This document shows, piece after piece, positions 47,138 through 56,888 of a stretch of 64,000 nucleotides of DNA. The stretch comes from Magnetospirillum sp. (lineage in GTDB: Bacteria; Pseudomonadota; Alphaproteobacteria; CACIAM-22H2), in the NCBI GenBank assembly GCA_027532905.1, contig JAPZUA010000005.1, positions 1-64,000 on the forward strand. Direction: 5' to 3'. Both the position numbers and the translations under genes were made by a program. How positions within the stretch are numbered: position 1 is the stretch's first letter; the number at the start of each line of letters is the position of its first letter. Below the pieces are notes generated by a model that ran no database searches, was not told where the DNA came from, and was given only the letters and a program-made list of their open reading frames with translations.

Positions 47138-48376
47138 ATGCGATTCCTGTTCGTGCATCAGAATTTTCCGGGCCAGTTCCGCCATCTGGCCCCCGCCCTC
47201 AAACGGCGCGGCCACGACGTGGAAGCCACGGCCATGCGGCCCGAGCCGATGACCGAGTTCGACGGCTTGCGCGTGAACTCCTACCGCCCCGCCCGCGGCT
47301 CGACGCACGGCGTGCATCCATGGGTCGCCGACCTCGAGACCAAGGCGATCCGCGCCGAAGCCGCCTTCCACAATGCGCGCGCGCTCAAAGCGCGCGGCTT
47401 CGAGCCCGACGCGATCGTGGCGCATCCGGGCTGGGGCGAAAGCCTGTTCCTCAAGGAAGTGTGGCCCAAGGCCAAGCTCGGGATCTATTGCGAGTTCTAC
47501 TACCGCGTGCACGGCATCGACACCGATTTCGATCCCGAATTCTCGACGCACGATGCGAGCGTTTCGTGCCGCCTGCGCATGAAAAATCTCAACAACGACA
47601 TGCATTTTTCCATCGCCGATGCGGGCCTTTCGCCCACGCGTTGGCAGGCCTCGACCTTTCCGCCTTCGTTCGCCGATCGCATCACGGTAGCGCATGACGG
47701 AATCGACACCGACAAACTCGTGCCCAACCCCGACGCGCGGCTCGACCTTGCGACCAAAAGCGGCCCGCTCGTGCTCACGCGAAACGACGAGATCGCGACG
47801 TTCGTGGTGCGCGATCTCGAACCCTATCGCGGGGCGCACATTTTTTTGCGGTCGCTGCCTGCCCTGCTCGCCTTGCGTCCGAATGCGCGCGTGTTGATCG
47901 TGGGCGGCGACGGCGTCAGCTATGGGGCAGCGCGCGTCGACGGGCGCAGCTGGAAAGACGCCCTCGTCGAAGAGGTGCGCCCGCGCATCTCCGACGCCGA
48001 CTGGGCACGCGTGCATTTCCTGGGGCGGGTACCTTACGGCGATTTCATGCGCGTACTCGCCCTCTCGCGCACGCACGTGTATCTCACATATCCGTTCGTG
48101 CTGAGTTGGAGCCTGCTCGAAGCCATGAGCATGGGCTGCGCCATCGTCGCCAGCGACACGGCCCCGCTGCGCGAGGCGATCGTGCACGGCCAAACGGGCC
48201 TGCTGGTCGATTTTTTCGATGTGGAGAAATTGGCGACAACGGTCGCCGACCTATTGGCGCGGCCCGATCTGCAGCAAACGCTTGGTGCGGCCGCGCGCGC
48301 GCATGCGTGCCGCACCTACGACCTTGCGCGCGTGTGCCTGCCGCAGCAGATCGCGTGGGCGGAATCGCTGCGCTGA
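47138..48376 (+). CDS. Glycosyltransferase, GT4 family (stand-alone)
   Basis: A 412-residue GT-B protein opening MRFLFVHQNFPGQFRHLAPA, with HPGWGESLFLKEVWP in the acceptor half and FLGRVPYGDFMRVLALSRTH, TYPFVLSWSLLEAMSMGCAI and HGQTGLLVDFFDVEKLA in the donor half. The E-x7-E Glu before the loop is replaced by the PFVLSWSLLEA form found in this subgroup. It is separate from the glycan run at 15981-20812, so it probably serves another polymer. The substrate is unknown. Confidence 0.88.
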   Translation: MRFLFVHQNFPGQFRHLAPALKRRGHDVEATAMRPEPMTEFDGLRVNSYRPARGSTHGVHPWVADLETKAIRAEAAFHNARALKARGFEPDAIVAHPGWGESLFLKEVWPKAKLGIYCEFYYRVHGIDTDFDPEFSTHDASVSCRLRMKNLNNDMHFSIADAGLSPTRWQASTFPPSFADRITVAHDGIDTDKLVPNPDARLDLATKSGPLVLTRNDEIATFVVRDLEPYRGAHIFLRSLPALLALRPNARVLIVGGDGVSYGAARVDGRSWKDALVEEVRPRISDADWARVHFLGRVPYGDFMRVLALSRTHVYLTYPFVLSWSLLEAMSMGCAIVASDTAPLREAIVHGQTGLLVDFFDVEKLATTVADLLARPDLQQTLGAAARAHACRTYDLARVCLPQQIAWAESLR

Positions 48377-48380
48377 GCGC

Positions 48381-48737
48381 CTATTCGTCGCCGACGCTGC
48401 GCCAGGCGGCCGCATCGGTCGGCAGATCGCCAGACACGTCCACGTGGGCGACGCGCGCCGTGGGCCCGAGCTTCTTGGCCGACAGGCGCAGTTCGAGCGT
48501 GAGGCCGGACTTGGTCACAAGCCGCACATTGCGCTGGCCAAGCAGACCTTGCAGCACGGCGGTCGGGGCTTCGATTTCGCCCGCACATGCGACCCCGCCC
48601 GCAGGCTTGAAGAAGCCCTCGAAATCGTAGCTGGCCGGACCCATCGGCGTTGCGTCGAGCTGCAGCTGGCCTGTGCCCGCGATGCGGCCAAGATACTGCA
48701 TCGCCTTGCGGCGGCCCGATCGGACGTTCTGATGCAT
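48381..48737 (-). CDS. Hypothetical protein
   Basis: A 118-residue, apparently all-beta protein that I do not recognise. It contains GTGQLQLDATPMGPASYDFE and VRLVTKSGLTLELRLSAKKL, a strand-rich pattern without Cys or membrane helices. I used the ATG at 48737, eight bases after the upstream small gene ends; an ATG 12 codons later (48701) is also possible. It lies in a run of small minus-strand genes. Confidence 0.55.
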   Translation of the reverse strand: MHQNVRSGRRKAMQYLGRIAGTGQLQLDATPMGPASYDFEGFFKPAGGVACAGEIEAPTAVLQGLLGQRNVRLVTKSGLTLELRLSAKKLGPTARVAHVDVSGDLPTDAAAWRSVGDE

Positions 48738-48745
48738 GGGACGAG

Positions 48746-48898
48746 TCAGCCCTTTTTCTTGTCGGCGATCGCGGCCCCGGCGGGGCTGCGATTGCGGAAT
48801 GCCTGCGCGTCGCGCGGCGGCGCCGCGTTCGACGTCGCCGGCTTGGCGGCCTTGGGTTTGCGCAGCTCGCGCGAGCTGCGTTTTTGGCCTTTAGCCAT
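48746..48898 (-). CDS. 50-residue basic protein
   Basis: Encodes 50 residues starting MAKGQKRSSRELRKPKAAKP and ending AIADKKKG. It is strongly basic and probably disordered. Short proteins beginning MAKGQ(K/L)RSNRE are widespread in alphaproteobacteria and usually annotated hypothetical, which supports reality here. The function is unknown; RNA or DNA contact is a guess from charge. The next gene begins 8 bases downstream. Confidence 0.6.
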   Translation of the reverse strand: MAKGQKRSSRELRKPKAAKPATSNAAPPRDAQAFRNRSPAGAAIADKKKG

Positions 48899-48932
48899 GG
48901 AACTTCTCCGGGTGGCGGGATTCGGGTCGCAT

Positions 48933-49022
48933 TCAGATCGGTGCGCGCAGGGCTGCGTAGACGAGAACCAGCAGCACCAGCAGGGCCGGCACGACGATAG
49001 GCGGAATGAACCAGCTTTTCAT
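48933..49022 (-). CDS. 29-residue single-helix membrane peptide
   Basis: ATG (49020-49022) to TGA encodes 29 residues: MKSWFIPPIVVPALLVLLVL followed by VYAALRAPI. It is almost entirely one membrane helix. It sits in line with the 50-residue gene on the same strand, 34 bases upstream of it. Composition and position favour a real small membrane protein, but homology could not be tested. Confidence 0.4.
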   Translation of the reverse strand: MKSWFIPPIVVPALLVLLVLVYAALRAPI

Positions 49023-49145
49023 GGGACGCGTCTCCTCGCGTGGCGACAAGGGCGGGAGTACACGTCTCTCTCAGCCGACGGCGCGGCGATTATGCCGCAA
49101 TCCGTCAGTAGGCGGACCTTACGCCCTATTGCACCGCAGGTCCAT

Positions 49146-49637
49146 CTATTCGCGGGCGAAGGCCGGGTTGAGCTGCCACATGGCGCGATTGAGCGCGCCG
49201 GCGAAGGTGACCCAGGCAAGATAGGGCACCATCATCCAGGCGGCCGTCGCGTCAATAGGCGCATAAGCCACGATCATCGCCAGGATCGACAGCCACAGGG
49301 CCGCAAGATTCCAGAAGGCCCAATCCATTCGCCTTGCGCCGAAAAACAGCGCCGACCACGCCGCGTTGAACACGAGCTGTACGCCGAAAATCGCCATCGC
49401 GAGGCTGCCTTCCTCGAAGCCCGCGATACGCCACACGCGCCAAGCGGCCGTCGCGATCAGGCAGAACAGCACGAGCCAAGCCGGCCCGAACAGCCAATTG
49501 GGCGGGCGCCAGCGCGGCTTGGCGAGGGTCTCGTACCAGGGGCCGGGGCGGAAAAAGGCGCCCGACAAGGCGGCGGCAAAGCACAAGCCAGCGAAAACCG
49601 CCAAGGCCAGATAGTCCGATGCCGTCGCCGCTTCCAC
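49146..49637 (-). CDS. tspO: TspO/MBR tryptophan-rich sensory protein
   Basis: A 163-residue, five-helix membrane protein. The family signature appears as WYETLAKPRWRPPNWLFGPA then WLVLFCLIATAAWRVWR, with many Trp residues and VQLVFNAAWSALFFGARR. TspO binds tetrapyrroles; in Rhodobacter it restrains photosynthesis-gene expression in response to oxygen. It lies 69 bases downstream of dxs on the same strand, at the end of the photosynthesis superoperon, which fits a porphyrin-linked regulatory role. Confidence 0.93.
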   Translation of the reverse strand: MEAATASDYLALAVFAGLCFAAALSGAFFRPGPWYETLAKPRWRPPNWLFGPAWLVLFCLIATAAWRVWRIAGFEEGSLAMAIFGVQLVFNAAWSALFFGARRMDWAFWNLAALWLSILAMIVAYAPIDATAAWMMVPYLAWVTFAGALNRAMWQLNPAFARE

Positions 49638-49706
49638 CGTGCCGCTCCCCTACCGCTTCCGTGTATCGCGGCAGGTGTGCAGCCTCAGGGCCGCCCTTTC
49701 CCCCGC

Positions 49707-51632
49707 CTATGCCCGATGCAGCAATCCGCGCGCATCGCGGTCCAACGCCGAAAGGATCGTCGCGACGATCTGGGCGGCATTGAGCCCGGCCGCATCATAC
49801 ATCTTCTGCGGCGAATCATGGTCGATGAATCGGTCGGGCAAGGCGAGGCTGCGGATTTTGAGGCCGCGGTCGAGCAGACCGTCTTCGGCCATCGCATGCA
49901 GCACCTGGCTGCCGAAACCGCCGACCGCCCCTTCCTCGACCGTCACGAGCATCTCGTGCGACCGCGCAAGGCGCCCCAATAGATCGCGGTCCAGGGGCTT
50001 GGCAAAGCGCGCATCGGCGACCGTCGCGGAAAGGCCGCGCGCGGCCAGTTCGTCGGCGGCCTTCAAGCATTCGGCTAGGCGTGTACCGAAAGAGAGGATC
50101 GCGATAGTGCTGCCTTCACGCAGCACACGGCCGCGCCCAATCTCGAGCGGCACGCCGCGCTCGGGCATATCCACGCCAACGCCCTCGCCGCGCGGATAGC
50201 GCACGGCCGACGGCCGGTCGTCGATCGCAGCCGCCGTCGCGACCATATGAACGAGTTCGGCCTCGTCGGCCGCCGCCATCACGACGAAGTCGGGCAGCGA
50301 TGCCAAGTAACCGATGTCGAACGAGCCCGCATGTGTCGGCCCATCCGCGCCCACAAGACCGGCCCGGTCGATGGCAAAGCGCACCGGCAGACGCTGCAAG
50401 GCAACGTCGTGCACGATCTGGTCGTAGGCGCGCTGCAGGAAGGTCGAATAGATCGCCACGACCGGCTTGTAGCCTTCGCACGCAAGCCCAGCCGCAAACG
50501 TGACCGCGTGCTGCTCGGCAATGCCGACGTCGAAGCAGCGCGAGGGAAAGCGTCGCTGGAACGCGTCGAGACCCGTGCCCGTGGGCATGGCGGCCGTGAC
50601 GGCGACGATCTTTTCGTCGCGCTCGGCCTCGGCCACCAGCGCATCGCCGAACACTTTGGTGTAGCTCGGCGCATTGGTTTTGACGGGAGCGAGCGTGCCG
50701 GTCAGCACGTCGAACTTGCCGACACCGTGATATTTGTCGGCTGCCGCTTCGGCGGGCGCGTAGCCCTTGCCCTTCTGCGTGACGACATGGATCAGCACCG
50801 GCCCATTGCGCTCGGAATCGCGCGCATTGCGGAGCACGGGTAGCAGATGCTCGAGATTGTGCCCGTCGATGGGGCCGAGATAGTAGAAGCCCATTTCCTC
50901 GAACAGGGTGCCGCCGGTCGCCATGCCGCGCGCATAGGTGTCCACGCGGCGTGCCGCCACATGCATCGAGCGCGGCAATTGGGAAGCGAACTGCTTGCCG
51001 AGTTCGCGCAAATGCACGAAGCCCGGCGACGACATGAGCCGCGAGAGATAAGCGCTCATGGCGCCCACCGGCGGGGCGATCGACATATCGTTGTCGTTGA
51101 GGATCACGATCAGGCGCGATTTCATCGCACCCGCATTGTTCATGGCTTCGTAGGCCATGCCCGCTGACATCGCCCCGTCGCCGATCACGCAGACGACATT
51201 GTTGTCGCGGCCCTCGAGATCGCGCGCCACAGCCATGCCGAGGCCCGCCGAAATCGAGGTCGACGAATGTGCGGCCCCGAACGGGTCGTATTCGCTTTCA
51301 CTGCGCTTGGTGAAACCCGACAGCCCGCCGCCCTGGCGCAAGGTGCGGATGCGATCGCGTCGGCCGGTCAGTATCTTGTGCGGGTAGGCCTGGTGGCCCA
51401 CGTCCCAGATCAGCTTGTCCTCGGGCGTGTCGAAGACGTGATGAAGCGCCACGGTGAGTTCGACCACGCCCAGGCTGGCGCCAAGATGTCCGCCCGTCGT
51501 CGAAACGGCCGAAACCGTTTCGGCGCGCAGTTCGGCGGCCAAGTCCCCCAACTCGGCCGTCGAAAGGGCCCGCAGATCGGCGGGTACTTGGATCTTGTCC
51601 AGCAGCGGCGTGGTCGTTTGCGTCTTCCCCAT
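49707..51632 (-). CDS. dxs: 1-deoxy-D-xylulose-5-phosphate synthase
   Basis: A 641-residue TPP enzyme that condenses pyruvate and glyceraldehyde-3-phosphate, the entry step of the MEP isoprenoid pathway. TPP-binding [38 protein letters not shown] and the [14 protein letters not shown] segment are present, with the transketolase-like C-domain. The ATG at 51630-51632 is preceded by GGGAGGG. It lies 44 bases downstream of hemA, so isoprenoid supply for the bacteriochlorophyll tail and carotenoids is tied to the photosynthesis run. Some phototrophs carry a second dxs elsewhere. Confidence 0.95.
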   Translation of the reverse strand: MGKTQTTTPLLDKIQVPADLRALSTAELGDLAAELRAETVSAVSTTGGHLGASLGVVELTVALHHVFDTPEDKLIWDVGHQAYPHKILTGRRDRIRTLRQGGGLSGFTKRSESEYDPFGAAHSSTSISAGLGMAVARDLEGRDNNVVCVIGDGAMSAGMAYEAMNNAGAMKSRLIVILNDNDMSIAPPVGAMSAYLSRLMSSPGFVHLRELGKQFASQLPRSMHVAARRVDTYARGMATGGTLFEEMGFYYLGPIDGHNLEHLLPVLRNARDSERNGPVLIHVVTQKGKGYAPAEAAADKYHGVGKFDVLTGTLAPVKTNAPSYTKVFGDALVAEAERDEKIVAVTAAMPTGTGLDAFQRRFPSRCFDVGIAEQHAVTFAAGLACEGYKPVVAIYSTFLQRAYDQIVHDVALQRLPVRFAIDRAGLVGADGPTHAGSFDIGYLASLPDFVVMAAADEAELVHMVATAAAIDDRPSAVRYPRGEGVGVDMPERGVPLEIGRGRVLREGSTIAILSFGTRLAECLKAADELAARGLSATVADARFAKPLDRDLLGRLARSHEMLVTVEEGAVGGFGSQVLHAMAEDGLLDRGLKIRSLALPDRFIDHDSPQKMYDAAGLNAAQIVATILSALDRDARGLLHRA

Positions 51633-51676
51633 AGCGCCCTCCCCCAAGCTTTTTTGTTGTCGTTCGACGCTGTGCT

Positions 51677-52888
51677 TCAGGCGGCCCGTTTGAGCTCGAG
51701 CCTGCCCCAGATCGCCGAGAGCGAGGCGACCAGATGGTCGATGTCGGCGTCGGTGTGCAGCGGCGACGGTGTCACGCGCAGGCGCTCGGTGCCGCGCGGC
51801 ACGGTCGGGTAGTTGATCGGCTGCACATAGATGCCGTATTCGGTGAGCAGCTCGTCGCTGATGCGCTTGCACTGCACAGGGTCGCCCACCATCACCGGCA
51901 CGATGTGGCTTTTGTTGGCCAACACCGGAATGCCCGCCGCCGTAAGGCGCTGGCGCACCTTGCGCACGACCGCCTGCTGACGCTCGCGCTCAACCGAGCT
52001 CGCCTTCAAATGCTTGATGCTGGCGAGTGCCCCCGCCGCTACGGCCGGCGGCAGCGACGTCGTGAAGATGAAGCCCGAGGCGTAGCTGCGGATGAAATCG
52101 ACAAGATTGGCCGAGGCCGCGATGTAGCCGCCAAGCACGCCGAAAGCCTTGCCGAGCGTGCCTTCGATCACGGTCAGGCGATGGCTGAGGCCCTCGCGAT
52201 CGGCAATGCCACCGCCATGCGGACCGTAGAGGCCGACCGCGTGCACCTCGTCGAGATAGGTCATCGCGTTGTGCGCGTCGGCGACGTCGCAGAGTTCCGC
52301 GATGGGCGCTATGTCGCCGTCCATTGAATAGACGGATTCGAACGCGACCAGTTTCGGGCGCGCGGGATCGAGGTCGCCGAGCTTGCGCGCCAGATCCTGC
52401 GGGTCGTTGTGCTTGAAGATGCGCTTCTCGGCCCCGCTGTGGCGAATGCCCTCGATCATCGAAGCGTGGTTTTCCGAGTCCGACAGCACGATGCAGTTCG
52501 GAATGCCTGCCGCCAGCGTGCTAAGCGACGCCCAGTTCGACACGTAGCCGGAGGTGAAGAGCAACGCCGCTTCCTTGCCGTGCAGATCGGCAAGCTCGCG
52601 CTCGAGCAGCACATGGTAGTGGTTGTTGCCGGAGATGTTGCGCGTGCCGCCGGCACCCGCACCGCAACGGTCGAGCGCCTCGTGCATCGCACCCACCACG
52701 AGCGGGTTCTGGCCCATTCCGAGATAGTCGTTCGAACACCACACGGTGATGGGTGCCGGTTCGCTTTCGCCGAAATGCGTGGCGCGCGGGAAATCGCCGC
52801 GATGGCGCTCAAGATCGGTGAAGACGCGGTAGCGACCCTCCTTGCGAAGACCATCGAGTTTCTGAGCGAAGAATTTTTCGTAGTTCAT
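51677..52888 (-). CDS. hemA: 5-aminolevulinate synthase (C4 pathway)
   Basis: A 403-residue PLP enzyme that condenses glycine and succinyl-CoA to 5-aminolevulinate, the committed step of tetrapyrrole synthesis in alphaproteobacteria. It starts [20 protein letters not shown]. The PLP lysine is in [33 protein letters not shown] and [10 protein letters not shown] are also diagnostic. Its ATG overlaps the puhE stop by 4 bases, so it is translated as part of the photosynthesis run. Confidence 0.96.
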   Translation of the reverse strand: MNYEKFFAQKLDGLRKEGRYRVFTDLERHRGDFPRATHFGESEPAPITVWCSNDYLGMGQNPLVVGAMHEALDRCGAGAGGTRNISGNNHYHVLLERELADLHGKEAALLFTSGYVSNWASLSTLAAGIPNCIVLSDSENHASMIEGIRHSGAEKRIFKHNDPQDLARKLGDLDPARPKLVAFESVYSMDGDIAPIAELCDVADAHNAMTYLDEVHAVGLYGPHGGGIADREGLSHRLTVIEGTLGKAFGVLGGYIAASANLVDFIRSYASGFIFTTSLPPAVAAGALASIKHLKASSVERERQQAVVRKVRQRLTAAGIPVLANKSHIVPVMVGDPVQCKRISDELLTEYGIYVQPINYPTVPRGTERLRVTPSPLHTDADIDHLVASLSAIWGRLELKRAA

Positions 52889-53814
52889 GACGGCCTCCGT
52901 TTTATGGACACATCCACCCCGGGTGCGAGCAATTCTCCGATCGGTCGCACCATGCGTCTTGCCGCCTTGGCCGGAGCCAATTGCGAACGAAGATCGCCCC
53001 TGCCCAACACGCGCCCGAAGACCGGGCGTGCGTCGGCTTCATTGCCGTCGTTCGCAGCGCGCGAACGCAGCCCCCATTTCCAGATCGCATTGACCGGCAG
53101 CGGAACGACGAGGAACCAATGTTCCAGCACGCCCAGCGTCAGGATCGTCGCGATCAGAACGGCACCCGCAAGTTCGGGCGCCTCCCCCGGCAATGCCGAT
53201 ACCGCCCCCCAGGCGAAACCGGTTGCCGTCGTCGCCAAAGTAACCGAGACCGGGAAAAACAGGTTCATCGGCCGCTTGGCAAAATAGCTGGCGAGATAGG
53301 CAAGATGCGCGGGCAGAACCTCTTCGCTGAGATTCGGCACGCCCAAAAACAGATTGAGCTTGGTGCTGAGGCGCATCGTCCAGAGTGCGACGAACGTCCA
53401 GGTTCCGATCTGGTTGTCCCCGCCCCATGTCATGGCCACAACCGCAAGGCCCGAGACCGCGAGCGCCAACTCGTGGAACAGGATCGTTTCGACCGCGAGC
53501 GAAAAGCGCTTTGCGGTGCCGACACCCGCCGGGCATCGCACACGGCGCGGGCCGGTGACGAAACCCATCAGGAAACCCATTTCCTGCCACCCCCAAACGG
53601 CCAAAGCACACGCAAAGGCGATGTAGGCGCCGCTGCCGGAGACGTCGCCGGCCGTTGCCGACAGGCCCCACAAGGCCGCGATCAAAACGACGGTCATCCC
53701 CGCCATGCTGTAGCGGAAAGTGCGGCGCGGCAGACCGTCGAGATAGAAGATCGCACCCGTGCTGAACCACCAAGCCAGCAGCACGAACAGCACGGGTGCG
53801 AAATATTCGAACAT
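52885..53814 (-). CDS. puhE: Photosynthetic complex assembly protein PuhE
   Basis: A 309-residue membrane protein with about seven to eight helices, starting [20 protein letters not shown]. Family segments include [20 protein letters not shown] and [18 protein letters not shown]. In Rhodobacter PuhE modulates assembly of the RC-LH1 complex. The C-terminal 60 residues are basic and extend past the last helix. It lies between acsF (8 bases) and hemA (4-base overlap), the usual order in purple bacteria. Confidence 0.93.
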   Translation of the reverse strand: MFEYFAPVLFVLLAWWFSTGAIFYLDGLPRRTFRYSMAGMTVVLIAALWGLSATAGDVSGSGAYIAFACALAVWGWQEMGFLMGFVTGPRRVRCPAGVGTAKRFSLAVETILFHELALAVSGLAVVAMTWGGDNQIGTWTFVALWTMRLSTKLNLFLGVPNLSEEVLPAHLAYLASYFAKRPMNLFFPVSVTLATTATGFAWGAVSALPGEAPELAGAVLIATILTLGVLEHWFLVVPLPVNAIWKWGLRSRAANDGNEADARPVFGRVLGRGDLRSQLAPAKAARRMVRPIGELLAPGVDVSIKRRPS

Positions 53815-53822
53815 CGCTGCGC

Positions 53823-54890
53823 TTACCACACGGCCTGCATGCGAACCTGCGGCAGCTTGGCGTGGCGCACGACGGGCAGCATGTAGAGCCCGGCAAACGT
53901 CGCAACCGCAGCGACGGCGCAACCCGCGCGCTTGATGGCTCCCATAACGCCCCCCTCGGCCTTGGCCGCGTCGACCGTCTTCTGAAGGCGGCACAGCCGC
54001 TCGAGCCCGGCGCGGAACGCCGGATGGTCGATGTCGAGCGTGAAGGGGAATATCTGCTTCGTGCATTCCGACGTGATGCGGAAGACCTGGAAATCGTATT
54101 CCGTCGGGTCGAGCCCGAACGCCTTGTGAAGCTCGGGGCGCGTATGGTCGCGCACGAACATCGTGGCGTAGACCGCGAGCAGGAAGAATCGGATCCACAG
54201 CTTGTTGCGGCCCTCGAGCAGTTCGGGCTTCGCACTCATCATCAGCGCAAAGGCCTCGCCGTGGCGGTACTCGTCGTTGCACCACTGCTCGAACCATTTG
54301 AAGATCGGATGGAAGCGGCGCTCGGGATGGCGCTCGAGCTCGCGGTGGATAGTGATGTAGCGCGCATAGCCGATCTTCTCGGACAGATACGTCGCGTACA
54401 TGATGAACTTGGGCGCAAAATACTTGTATTTCTTCGCCTGCTTCAGGAACCCGAGATCGACGCCGAGGCCGAAATCCTTGAGCGACTGGTTGATGAAATT
54501 CGCGTGCCGCGATTCGTCGCGCGCCATGTAGCCGAACAGATCGGCCATGTCGGGGTTCTTCGCACGGCGCTTGAGTTCGGCATAGAGCACGCAGCCCGAA
54601 AACTCCGACGTGCACGAGCTGATCAGGAATTCGATGAATTCTTCCTTGAGGGCCGGCGGCAGTTCGGTCACTTCGCGCCCGAAACCTTCGTCGCGGTCGA
54701 AATGGTCGCCGTTTTTGTCGTCGCTGAATTCCTTCATCAGCGCGTTCCACTCGGCGCGGATTGGCTCGACATCGAACGCGTCGATCGCGGCATAGTCGGT
54801 GCGGTAGAAATTCGGGGTCAGCATCGTGCTGACCTTGGCGCGTTCTGTCGAATGGTTCGGTGCGATATCGGCGGCGATTGCGGCAGTCAT
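53823..54890 (-). CDS. acsF: Aerobic Mg-protoporphyrin IX monomethyl ester oxidative cyclase
   Basis: A 355-residue O2-dependent di-iron cyclase that forms ring E of bacteriochlorophyll. Di-iron ligand motifs include [15 protein letters not shown] and [14 protein letters not shown], with [19 protein letters not shown] earlier. Its presence means the cell can make bacteriochlorophyll in air; an anaerobic BchE may exist elsewhere. GGAGGGG precedes the ATG. It sits between puhC and puhE. Confidence 0.96.
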   Translation of the reverse strand: MTAAIAADIAPNHSTERAKVSTMLTPNFYRTDYAAIDAFDVEPIRAEWNALMKEFSDDKNGDHFDRDEGFGREVTELPPALKEEFIEFLISSCTSEFSGCVLYAELKRRAKNPDMADLFGYMARDESRHANFINQSLKDFGLGVDLGFLKQAKKYKYFAPKFIMYATYLSEKIGYARYITIHRELERHPERRFHPIFKWFEQWCNDEYRHGEAFALMMSAKPELLEGRNKLWIRFFLLAVYATMFVRDHTRPELHKAFGLDPTEYDFQVFRITSECTKQIFPFTLDIDHPAFRAGLERLCRLQKTVDAAKAEGGVMGAIKRAGCAVAAVATFAGLYMLPVVRHAKLPQVRMQAVW

Positions 54891-54915
54891 GGGAACCCCC
54901 TCCCGTGAATGAGTT

Positions 54916-55389
54916 TCAGCGAAGTGCGGCCACCGCCCGGTCCGGCAGCAGACGCGCGAAGACGTCGAGATTGGTCGGCCCGAACGCGCGCAGATCGACC
55001 GTGCGGTTCGTGGCGGGGTCGGTCAGAAGCAGACGGCCGTCCGGCTCCATCGAGATGCGGAACGGCGTTTCGGGACCCAGCTCGCGGCGTTTGCGCTCGC
55101 GCACGAGACCGCGCACGGTCGAACGCAGGAAACCGTTTGTGGCCGGCTCGAACTGCGCGATCACGACCCCGCCATTGGCGTCCGCCACCGTCACGCCGCC
55201 GTCGTCGCGATCGTAGAAAAAGAGATCGCGGCTTGTGGCGTTGGACGAGGCGGCCGATTGCGCTTCGACCCGACCGACCCCCGTCATGGTCGAGAACGTC
55301 GCAAAACAGATCGCAAGGCCCAGGACAGCTGCCAAACCCAGCAGCGGCCCGCGCGGGAACGAATGTTGGGTGCCGTTGTCGCCGGCCAT
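54916..55389 (-). CDS. puhC: Photosynthetic complex assembly protein PuhC
   Basis: A 157-residue protein with one N-terminal membrane helix (about 14-35, [20 protein letters not shown]) and a periplasmic domain. [20 protein letters not shown] followed by [17 protein letters not shown] is the PuhC core. It assists RC-LH1 organisation. Its ATG shares one base with the puhB stop. Length and layout are normal for the family. Confidence 0.92.
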   Translation of the reverse strand: MAGDNGTQHSFPRGPLLGLAAVLGLAICFATFSTMTGVGRVEAQSAASSNATSRDLFFYDRDDGGVTVADANGGVVIAQFEPATNGFLRSTVRGLVRERKRRELGPETPFRISMEPDGRLLLTDPATNRTVDLRAFGPTNLDVFARLLPDRAVAALR

Positions 55390-56096
55390 CAGGCTGCACT
55401 CCCGCTGAAGTTTCCAGCGCCGAGATTGCCCGACCCAAAGCGTTCCGCACCTTGATTTGCATCAACCGGCGTGCGCACGGAAGCGCGCGCGGCAGGGAGC
55501 GGCTGGGCAACGACCGCGCGCGCCAGGATCTGCGCCACGTTCTCGACGTCGGCGATCGCGCGCAAGGTCGGCTGCACGCGCGAGAAATGCCACGGGCGCG
55601 CATGCGGCCACACGACCGCATAGGCCATGCGCTCGCCCGGTGCGAGCACCAGCGAAATGTCGCCGGTCCCGTCGCCGTTCTGTTTGACCGAAGCGCTTTC
55701 GACGAGCTTGTAGGGAATGTTGAAGGTGATCGGCAGCGCAATGCCGATGCGCATCACCAAGCGGCGCTGGGTCAGCGTGTAGACTGTCGTGCGCGCAATG
55801 CCCCAAGCGAACAGCGCCACGAGCCCGACGGCGGCTGCCGCCAGCAGCGTGAGCACGGCCAGCGAGACCGCAAGTTCGACGGTCGGCGTGCTGTCGGCAA
55901 TACCGGCTGCGACCGACCATGCGAAGATCGCGGCGAAATAGATGCCGATCTTGCGCACATGCAGCACGCGCTTGGCGACGGTTGCCGCATCCGGGCCACC
56001 CTGCCACAACATCGTTTCGCCTTGCGGCAGCATTTTGGGTAGGCCGCGGACGGGTTCGAAATCGAAATCGTCGTGGCCTTCGGCGTGCGCGCTCAT
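55389..56096 (-). CDS. puhB: Photosynthetic complex assembly protein PuhB
   Basis: A 235-residue protein with two to three membrane helices (FAAIFAWSVAAGIA; LAVLTLLAAAAVGLVALFAWG) and a bacterial PH-like domain (TVYTLTQRRLVMRIGIALPI). PuhB helps assemble the reaction centre. It overlaps puhA by 4 bases and puhC by 1. The N-terminal FEPVRGLPKMLPQGETMLWQ is typical of the family. Confidence 0.93.
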   Translation of the reverse strand: MSAHAEGHDDFDFEPVRGLPKMLPQGETMLWQGGPDAATVAKRVLHVRKIGIYFAAIFAWSVAAGIADSTPTVELAVSLAVLTLLAAAAVGLVALFAWGIARTTVYTLTQRRLVMRIGIALPITFNIPYKLVESASVKQNGDGTGDISLVLAPGERMAYAVVWPHARPWHFSRVQPTLRAIADVENVAQILARAVVAQPLPAARASVRTPVDANQGAERFGSGNLGAGNFSGSAA

Positions 56097-56860
56097 ATCA
56101 CAGGCTCCGAGCGCGAGGGCAGCGAATAGAGATGGCCGCCGGCATAGTAGGCGGTGATGCGGTCTTCCTCGCGCGAGGTGACCTGGTCGAGGCTCGCCGT
56201 CTTCGGCACGCCCGCGAACTGGTCGCTGCGGATCGAGTCGACCGTCACGCGTTTGCGCGACGCACTCACCCGCGCCATCGTCATCGGCAGCAGCACGCGC
56301 GCACCCGAGCTCGCGACCGACACTTCGAGATAGCGGATCATCACTTCGCTGCGGTCGATCCAGATGTCGGTAACCGTGCCGCCGACCGCATCGTCGATGC
56401 CGACAACCGGCATGCCGCGCGGATCGGGATCGCCTTCGGCCACCCAATGGTCAGGGGCGAGGCGCATCGGCACGATGGTCGGCAGATTGTCGGACGAGGT
56501 TTCGGGATGTTCGGCGCGCAGCGCGTAACCGGCCGGGCCCACGCCGTCCTGCATCGGGTCGCCGGTCGGCTCGAAGGGGGCACCCGGATAGTTCTGCACC
56601 TGCACGAGCGCGAAGGAGCGCGGCGCTTCCGCCTTGGGGGCCTGCACGGTCGTACCGTCGCGCAGCAGATAGGTCTTGGGTGCGGGCACGGCCGGGAAGC
56701 CCTGCACGACGCCGCCCTGCGCCCGGTCGGTTTCGAGCGGATAGCCCTCGCGCTTGTTCTCGCGGTGCAAGTAGTAGATGAGCCCCGCGAAGAACGCCCA
56801 GAACACGTAGAGCGTGATCTGCGCGATGTCGAAGTTTTGTGCGACGATTCCCATTTCCAT
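56093..56860 (-). CDS. puhA: Photosynthetic reaction centre H subunit
   Basis: A 255-residue H chain: one N-terminal membrane helix (about 12-32, ITLYVFWAFFAGLIYYLHRE) and a cytoplasmic beta-barrel domain that guards the QB proton path (GGTVTDIWIDRSEVMIRYLE). RENKREGYPLE after the helix is diagnostic. The first ATG (56858-56860), with GGGAG upstream, gives MEMGIV; a second lies two codons on. It is the first puh gene, 28 bases after lhaA. Confidence 0.96.
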   Translation of the reverse strand: MEMGIVAQNFDIAQITLYVFWAFFAGLIYYLHRENKREGYPLETDRAQGGVVQGFPAVPAPKTYLLRDGTTVQAPKAEAPRSFALVQVQNYPGAPFEPTGDPMQDGVGPAGYALRAEHPETSSDNLPTIVPMRLAPDHWVAEGDPDPRGMPVVGIDDAVGGTVTDIWIDRSEVMIRYLEVSVASSGARVLLPMTMARVSASRKRVTVDSIRSDQFAGVPKTASLDQVTSREEDRITAYYAGGHLYSLPSRSEPVI

Positions 56861-56888
56861 GGCTGCTCTCCCGCCTTCTCGTTTTCGC

